Shown in pieces: positions 57,723 to 64,000 of a stretch of DNA of 64,000 bases (position 1 is its first letter; each line of letters opens with the position of its first letter). The DNA comes from Antrodiella citrinella (lineage: Eukaryota > Basidiomycota > Agaricomycetes > Polyporales > Steccherinaceae). The translations under genes and the position numbers were made by a program. The notes under the pieces were generated by a model. That model did no database searches. It was not told where the DNA came from and saw only the letters and a list, made by a program, of their open reading frames with translations. The stretch covers positions 1-64,000 of the forward strand of contig SGPM01000058.1 of assembly GCA_004802725.1 (NCBI GenBank), read 5' to 3'.

Positions 57723-58586
57723 CTACCATTCGGTGTGGTAGAAGTCGGCGTGCTCGTACTCGGCCTTGACCTGCTTGAGGAGGTACCAGGCAGGCGTTGC
57801 GTAGGTGATATGGTTGCCAGACGATCCGTCTTTGTTGCGCCCGGAGTGGAGCTGGCCGACCATGTGACCATTTCCATCGCGCGTGTGCCAGACGAGGGAG
57901 CCTGAGTCGCCCTTGTCGGAGAAGGACTCGGCGATGTTGAGGCCAGAGTTGTAGATGCCGAGCTCGCGGGACACGACGCCAACCTCATTCTCGAGGAAGG
58001 AAACGATGCCAGCGTAGCGCCCTACAGTCAGCCCCGTTGTGTTGCCGTCCTTACCTACTATGAGGCAACGTTGACCTTCGGCGTCGAACTCGGCTGGGTG
58101 GGCGACGTCGTCCTCCGTCGCGCAGGCCACGATGCGGAGCTTCCGCTGATCGGGGAACTTGAATGTGGTGGGACCACCAGGCACAGGGTAGAACATCGAG
58201 ACGAGGTCTTGAGGAGAATACTTAGAACCTGAACAAAGGAAGCGTTGGTCAGACATGGAAGACGCGAGAAGAGAAAGCACGAAACCGATGTGTCGCGGGC
58301 GTAGTACTTGGCGAGAATGGCGTGATCGGAGATGGCATTCGTGATTTCGTCAATGCCACCGATCCAAAGGCCGAGAGTGCCCTTTGCCTCCTCTTCGTCG
58401 CGGCTGTGGGTGAGGAAGCGGGCAGGTTGAAGTCCTTGAGGATGTCGCAGATCTTGGGTCCGACGACGGGCTTGGAGTGTCGAAGACGTTGCGAGGAGAG
58501 AGGCGTGTCTGCCCGACGGCTTGGGGGACGGGGTAGTCGGAGCGTTCGGGGAAACAGCCACCAGCGTATCCGAACGGACCGGACAT
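57723..58586 (-). pseudogene. Trypsin-like serine-protease-family gene with frame breaks
   Basis: The 3' exon (58228-57723, acceptor TTCAG) encodes a clean 168-residue segment containing KGDSGSLVW, the Ser nucleophile motif of chymotrypsin-fold proteases, and CLIVGKDGNTTGLTVG. Upstream, coherent protein occurs in three successive frames: from an ATG at 58586 (SGPFGYAGGCFPERSDYPVP, TRLSPRNVFDT), then PVVGPKICDILKDFNLP, then RDEEEAKGTLGLWIGGIDE and DHAILAKYYARD. Two small indels within about 90 bp explain this. Either the gene is recently inactivated or the draft sequence has errors. No catalytic His was identified with confidence. Confidence 0.6.
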
Positions 58587-58851
58587 GGGCCGGGAAAGTC
58601 CGGGGGCACTGTCCACCCTTCTCGGAAGTTCAACTCTCGAGATCGCACATACACATATCGCACATACACATATCAGACTCGGACACACTCCTACTGCCTT
58701 GGACACCAGATTGTCGCCTTTAGACAGCTACGAGTCGGTCGCGCCAGCTCAGTGAGTCGCTATGCTTGTCGTCATCACAATCAACCATTCACTCAATCTG
58801 CAATAGCGTTCATTTCCATCCTCAGACGGTTCCTTGATCCTCCACTTCACC
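58587..58851. other. Divergent promoter region
   Basis: Short interval between the protease-like gene (minus) and the F-box/nucleotidyltransferase-like gene (plus). Contains a short tandem repeat of 'cacatacacatatc' type near 58645-58672. Confidence 0.45.
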
Positions 58852-60215
58852 ATGTCTACAGATGGGTCGCAAGAATCAGCGTCCCTCATGCACGTCACTA
58901 CTCAATTTGAGATCGCCCCTGAGGGTGGATTGGAGGAAGATACCAATGTCTTCCTGGACAAGATTATCTACAACCCTCTCATCCAAGAAACACTCTTCTT
59001 GTACTTGGACCCGGTCGAGTTTCTTCGCTTGGCAAGGACCTGCCACCTAGTACACGCGATCGTGGATTCGTTCGTCAAGCGAACCTTCAACATCAATCGC
59101 TCTCTATCACGATATTTCACGGATCCCGTCGCATTCCGTTCTCTACAAGCTCATACCGGGACCCTCATGTCGGGATCATTTGCTCTTCAGTTCTTCGACA
59201 GATCGTTCTATCCAGAATCCGACCTCGACTTGTACGTCCCGCAAGACTTCGACAGGGAGCTCATGCTTTGGCTCCTGTCACAGGGCTACAAGTTCATCCC
59301 AACCGAGAGGCAGTCCGCAAACTTGGAAGAGGCTATAGCTCAGAGCAAAGAGCCCAACCTTGACGACCCAGATTGGAACGACTATGATGCAATTCGGGTT
59401 GCCAGGACTATCCAGGCCGTCTACACGTTCAAGAAGTCAATATCGGCTGACGTAGACGACGAGCGGAAAGTGCAATGCATTGTTGCCAATAAGACGCCAA
59501 TGGAAGTGATCCTTTCGTTCCACTCTAGTGAGTGCTCGGACCTTTTCCCGACGTATTTCGTCCCTGCTGACAGGTACATGTAACAGCGTGCGTCTTGAAT
59601 GTCATAACGTACAAGGCGGCCTACTCTATGTATCCTCGTGCGACGCTGCATGAACGAGAGACCCTTGTATGTGGAAAGTATCCATCACCCTCACGCACGG
59701 TAGCTCTAGAGAAGTACGCCGCTCGAGGTTTTAAAGTCGTGAGCGGCACTAGGACAGAGGAGATCTTCCTCCAGAATCGTCGTTCTTTCGTCGAGGGAAT
59801 GAGGTACATGGGAGACCCAGCATGTTGGACACTCGCATTGGACATGACCGGCCTGTCAAACCTTGATCACCTCGATCCCTTGTGCGACACAGTGAGCGCG
59901 ACAAGCTGGGATCTGCTAGTCCGATACTTCGACGTTCAAATTCTCTGCTTCCTTCGCTCGCACAACATGTACCACGTCGTTGCGCCGTCGATCTTGCCGC
60001 GTATGGAGCGAAGCTTCTTCAGCATTGCAGAGAACCGGATCGTGAATCGTGATCAATTGTGAGGCACTTTTCTGCCCACTGCTGTCCTTTGCGCTGCTAA
60101 CGCTTTTCTTAACAGTGACGAACGGTACATCGCCCATTGTATCGCACAAAATCCAATTTTTTTCGAGCAGAGCCCAAGGTTCGTGCCCAAGGCACCTCTA
60201 CAACGCAACCCATAG
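58852..60215 (+). CDS. F-box protein with nucleotidyltransferase-like segment, 415 aa
   Basis: Three exons, 58852-59527, 59587-60058 and 60116-60215, GT..AG introns of 59 and 57 nt, continuous frame. Residues about 37-82 resemble an F-box (NPLIQETLFLYLDPVEFLRLARTCHLV with conserved hydrophobics). About 25 residues on comes GTLMSGSFALQFFDRSFYPESDLDLYV, which has the Gly-Ser...Asp-x-Asp layout of minimal DNA-polymerase-beta-type nucleotidyltransferases. The second half (FQNRRSFVEGMRYMGDPACWTL with flanking Cys/Trp) is of a type seen in many basidiomycete paralogues of unknown role. Whether the nucleotidyltransferase fold is active is not known; the first of the usual three acidic residues pairs is present, the third was not located. 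Confidence 0.75.
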
Positions 60216-61043
60216 GACTTTTCCGAGATCAACGAGTGAGTGTTCTTGATCAGTATGGACAAACCAAGTCGGTGCTCTTACGCGGAATACCCAGACTCAT
60301 GCTGCACTCTATATGAAACCCACGTTTTCTAGCTACTACTACCCTTCTTCGTTTCTTTATACTCCTTCAGATATCTTCGCTCTTTCTTGAACTGCAGCGA
60401 TTTACTAGTCATCTATTTATGAAACTGTGCGGTCCTTGTCTGCCAGTGCTGTTCTCTAATTCCCAACGAGAGGTCGGATCGTGCAGCGCCCAGGCGTCCG
60501 CACGCAATTGATGCGCTGCCATCGCATTTTCGATCTAGCACCGCTGACTCCCGCGAACAGAGCACTATCTTTTAGATCTATATGTATTCGAATTCCTTTT
60601 GGTCATTGTACGACAACGGACGTCTTCCAAAGGCTTCGACATGGTCTACCAGCAGGACGAGCTTGACGGTCTTATCACGACTCTGGCTCGTGACTGGTCT
60701 GGCCAATCCAACCTGGACTTCTCTCCGATTGTACTTCACTTCGACATCCACGTAATCCGTCAAACTCTGACAGGACCCGATATCTGGCAGCTAGGTTTCA
60801 TTGGTGAACTTTCCCCAAACTCTCCCTTTCTGTCATGCAGGCGGAAACATCAAGCCCTTGGTGCGTTGACGACATGCACCCATTGGCGGAGTGTGGTTTC
60901 CATCATCCCAACCAGACGCCTTGCAAACCCAATATGTACGACGCACACACCATATCCACGATGTCTTTCCCCACATCTCGCCCCCTTGCGCTCTGCTTCA
61001 AAATTGATCCCATTTCTAACACTTGTTGCTCTCGCCGAACGCT
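60216..61043. other. Intergenic, no gene recognised
   Basis: Plus-strand open frames (about 60600-61100) have no conserved features and overlap the start of the next gene in another frame. Likely promoter and 5' UTR. Confidence 0.4.
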
Positions 61044-63478
61044 ATGCCTCGGGCGGATGCAGACGACACGGACCACCCACATGCATCCACATCGTCTGAC
61101 CCTGGCCCGTCGACTACGCGTGGTGTACAGGAAACCGCTCGCAGCAGGCGATTGCCTCAGGCGGGAGGGGACGGGGACATACCTGGCGTCTCTCCACGGA
61201 AGTTAGAGCTGCTGAGACGTCAGGCTGAAGACGTGCTGTCCCCGACTGAGACATTGTTCTCGAGCTCGGATCGTCAGTCAAGCTTCTTGAGTCCGATGAG
61301 TATGCCAAAACCGATGCCGGTAGGCTCGTACGCGCCTTCAAGGCCGATGAGTGCATATGCGTCTTCGTATCGTAATAATTCGGTGGTTTCTTTGCCGCGT
61401 GTAACTATGCCCATGCCAGAGCCTGTGGCAAAAGGCTATTTTGGAGAAGGATACTTTGGAGAAGCTGGCGAGAAGGATAACAACGATGTACGGTACGTGT
61501 TGTATCACGTTTATGGTAGCTTTGACCTGCTCATTTTGGCCTTCTAGGACACGTCTTCCTCATCTCATTGTGATGTAGGTAATTCCGACGTTAGATAAAT
61601 CGAAGACACGTCTTACTGACTGCGTGATCGCGGGATAGGGACCCTCCATTGCACCCGAGGCCTCCCTCAGGCGATCTTCCAGATCACTGGCGACAATTCG
61701 TTCGTCTAGATGGCAGTCTGTATTTCTACAACCCGTTCTTGCGGCTCGTGACCACTGAAGATATCCATAAACCTCGACTACGCACCGTTGTCGAAAACAC
61801 TGCTCGACAACTTGCCAAGATCGCCGAGGCCAACTACATAGAGCTTCCCTCTGACTGGGAGCTGTGCGTGGAAATCGAGCTGGAGCATCGTGAAGAGGTA
61901 TTGCACTATAACTATATCACTCACGAGGATGGGCAGTATTTTCAGCTGGGCCGTGGCCGTGAGTGTTTTTTAAAACCTTTTTTGACTAGGCTGATTCGCA
62001 ATTGGCACAGAGCTGGTTTGCGCTGAACGTTCCCTGTACTGGGACCACGTCGAAAAGTACTGCATGCATCACGCGGAAATCCCTCCGTTTGCAGAAGGCG
62101 ACTTTCTCAGCGAGATGGCCTATGGAGCTACCGGTGAGAATATCCCGACTTTCCTTGTTTCAGTAGTGAGTTTGATTGACAGTCGTATTTGGCGTGTTCG
62201 TGATGGATCAGAGCGCATATTGGATAACAAGGGAACAACGTTCAGGTTCACTGGTTCGCAAACCCAGGCACTCATCGGGACGTATCGCGAACTTAAAGGT
62301 GAGGAGATATTCCACAAATAACTGGCAGTCTGCTGAGGAATGTCGTGTCGCAGAGGCGCAGCACGAAGGTATCTCTATCGCCCCAGCCCTCATCTGGCTT
62401 TTCGCCAGGACAATGAAACTTGTGGAGGAAACGCGGACGAACTCTAAGTACGGCACACCTGAAGCCGCCGCGGCGCGAAAGGGTACTTGGAAGGATCCTT
62501 CCCTGAAGTTTCGCATCATCGACGCGGTTCTGAGTTTGATGTTCTCTGGCACACATAACATGTATCGAAGAAGGTTGATGAAGACGAAATTCAACAACGT
62601 GCTCTACCTCCCGGACTTTAGGGAGCTGCTTAGCGATCTAATCATCGAATGGGGAGGTGCGTAGCCACAGATGTTCAACGTTTATATTGTGACTAAACGT
62701 GCCTTATCTGCAGACTCTAATCTGTTGGTGCGTGCCCCAGGTTCTGGCATCCCCGTGGATTAATATTCACGAAAAGTCTCTACAGTCCACTGTGTTCGTG
62801 GCCGCAAATGTTTCGTTCTTGGCGATCAATGCAAGTACTCGTGTATCTATGACGCGTTACGAATGCTAATACTACGACCGTTGTACAGGATCTTACAGTA
62901 ATGCAGCGGACGTGCTCCCTGGTTTCCTCGCTCTTTGCGATGATCAGTATAGCAGGGGGAATGCATCACATATGGAATCACCGAATCAAGCTTGACGTTG
63001 AAGTAAGGGAAGCGGTGAGTTGATCAAGATAGCTGATTTCGTGCATCGTTTATTGACTGTCTGTTTCTAGACACAATACATGAATCACGGCATCATCTTC
63101 GGCGACCGTGGCTCTGTGACCGTTCTAGCTTGCTTTCTCGCGCTGCCTATCGCATCCCTGCTCTGGTCATTCTACGCATTCACGGCAGCTCTCACCGCGT
63201 TCTGCGTCCAAAGCGTGGACGTCAACCACCCTGTACTCACGTTCATGCTGTTTGTCTCGTGTCTTTCCGGGCTCACCACCGTCTCGTTCTTCTGGAACAT
63301 CTGGGTCGGCTGGAAGTTCAGTAAGATGGTGGAGTACAGCGAAGGGGACAAGCGTCCTCGGGCTAGGGTACCACAAGAGCCGGGACGTTTGGCAACCATC
63401 GGGTTGTATCTTGGACTGAGGCAAAGGGCCAATAGGGACGATGGGGCTGCGGGGAACGTATCCTCGGCCGCTGCTTGA
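61044..63478 (+). CDS. WW-like domain membrane protein, about 490 aa, possible 1-nt frame error
   Basis: Exons: 61044-61492, 61548-61574, 61639-61958, 62011-62133, 62183-62298, 62329-62656, 62714-62830, 62889-63014, 63071-63478. A low-complexity N-terminus (Ser/Pro/Met-rich) is followed by LPDHWRQFVRLDGSLYFYNPFLRLVTTED, a WW-like fold, then a helical middle region (DWELCVEIELEHREEVLHYNY) and C-terminal helices (SVTVLACFLALPIASLLWSF, LTFMLFVSCLSGLTTVSFFW) ending in a basic tail. The intron at 62831-62888 starts with GC. Exon 62714-62830 needs a one-base shift near 62728-62740 to keep both ends (DSNLL and FVAANVSFLAIN) in frame, so there is a sequence error, a missed splice or a frameshift. Function unknown; similar proteins are common in agaricomycetes. 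Confidence 0.65.
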
Positions 63479-63819
63479 CGATCGCACAACTGTACGGCGC
63501 GTCACGACTTTATGAACGGACATGAACACTACTTGTAGCGAGATACTTGGATATTGTACCATAGCTTTGTACATAGTATTCAGATATAGAATGAATTTCG
63601 TCCACGACAGCCGAGATTGGTGTGGCAACGACGACGACGAACACCAACATCCGCAGACTGACCCGGACCGCAGCGTCCGTACAGACACCCTAAATTGGGT
63701 TATTACGTAACAACTGTACAGTTGCTCTCGGCAAATGCCGATGGCAGCGACGCAGGGTAAGATTTGTTGTGGGAGACAATGAGCACGTTAATCTAACCCT
63801 CAAGACACCATCCTCAAGC
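63479..63819. other. Upstream region of RPL10A
   Basis: Intergenic, between the WW-like gene and the ribosomal protein gene on the same strand. A 'ctctaac/ctaaccct' word near 63791-63800 precedes the start. No gene seen. Confidence 0.4.
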
Positions 63820-64000
63820 ATGAGGTACGTTCGTCGTTGTCGTGCATAGTGTCGGCGACCCGTTGCTCAACGTTCGCGTTGTCTTCTAGTTCAAGCAAGC
63901 TCTCAGTGGCAAGCGTGCGGGGCTCCATCAAGGAACTTCTCGCCGACGCAACCGGCGAGAAGAGACGTAACTTCGTCGAGACCATCGAACTTCAGATTGG
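63820..64000 (+). CDS. RPL10A: 60S ribosomal protein uL1 (RPL10A), 5' part, runs off the window
   Basis: Exon 1 is 5 nt (ATGAG, 63820-63824), then a 65-nt GT..AG intron, then exon 2 from 63890. The product begins Met-Ser-Ser-Ser-Lys-Leu and continues VASVRGSIKELLADATGEKRR followed by NFVETIELQIG, which aligns with the start of eukaryotic uL1/L10a (animal version: a KxLETVELQI segment). uL1 forms the L1 stalk of the large ribosomal subunit, involved in tRNA exit. A tiny first exon is usual for fungal ribosomal protein genes. The rest lies beyond the right edge. Confidence 0.9.

Noticed and set aside
60599..61099. 166-codon plus-strand frame overlapping the WW-like gene start
   Set aside because: It overlaps the better supported ATG at 61044 in another frame and contains no conserved segment.
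1..64000. CRISPR arrays, bacterial operons, tRNA or rRNA genes
   Set aside because: No spaced repeats, no cloverleaf-like conserved boxes and no rRNA segments were seen, and gene structure is eukaryotic throughout.
1..64000. Intact transposon or retroelement
   Set aside because: No reverse transcriptase, integrase, transposase or long terminal repeats were recognised. The repeats found are gene duplications.

Overview
The window is nuclear DNA from a filamentous basidiomycete, most likely an agaricomycete. The evidence is intron-dense genes (2 to 12 exons, introns mostly 45-75 nt with GT..AG ends), very short exons, many F-box genes, and typical basidiomycete families (histidine acid phytase, DHA1 transporter, P450, SDRs, SRA-YDG proteins, OTT_1508-type deaminase). 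Isolated N bases show it is a draft assembly. Species is not determinable here.

Left part (0-21 kb): two F-box-type genes are followed by a duplicated two-gene block, DHA1-type MFS transporter plus histidine acid phytase, both on the minus strand. Copy A (4.8-9.0 kb) has a dead transporter and an intact phytase. Copy B (16.2-20.9 kb) has an intact 10-exon transporter and a phytase whose start region is shifted by a 5-nt deletion. Between them lie three tandem SRA-YDG (modified-cytosine reader) genes, one apparently intact in its domain and two decayed, then an intact F-box gene and a fragment of another.

Middle part (21-34 kb): an inverted pair of broken P-loop genes of the Crinkler-RHS-like class flanks the ribosome-biogenesis ATPase ARB1 and an intact Fic-domain gene. 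A 432-aa F-box gene and F-box relics follow.

Right part (34-64 kb): complete genes for an APC amino-acid/choline-type permease, a cytochrome P450, a TMEM135-like membrane protein, an OTT_1508-type deaminase, three tandem SDRs (outer two intact, middle one dead), the PP4 catalytic subunit, a GDSGS serine-protease-like gene with frame breaks, an F-box protein joined to a nucleotidyltransferase-like segment, a WW-like multi-TM protein, and the first exons of ribosomal protein uL1 (RPL10A). A third, eroded copy of the Crinkler-like gene and more F-box relics are interspersed.

Overall, conserved housekeeping genes (ARB1, PP4c, TMEM135-like, RPL10A) are embedded in a fast-turnover neighbourhood of duplicated, converted and decaying families linked to ubiquitin targeting, AMPylation-type modification, nucleotide deamination and cytosine-mark reading. 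Exon models were built by hand from splice sites and reading-frame continuity; no alignment or transcript was available.
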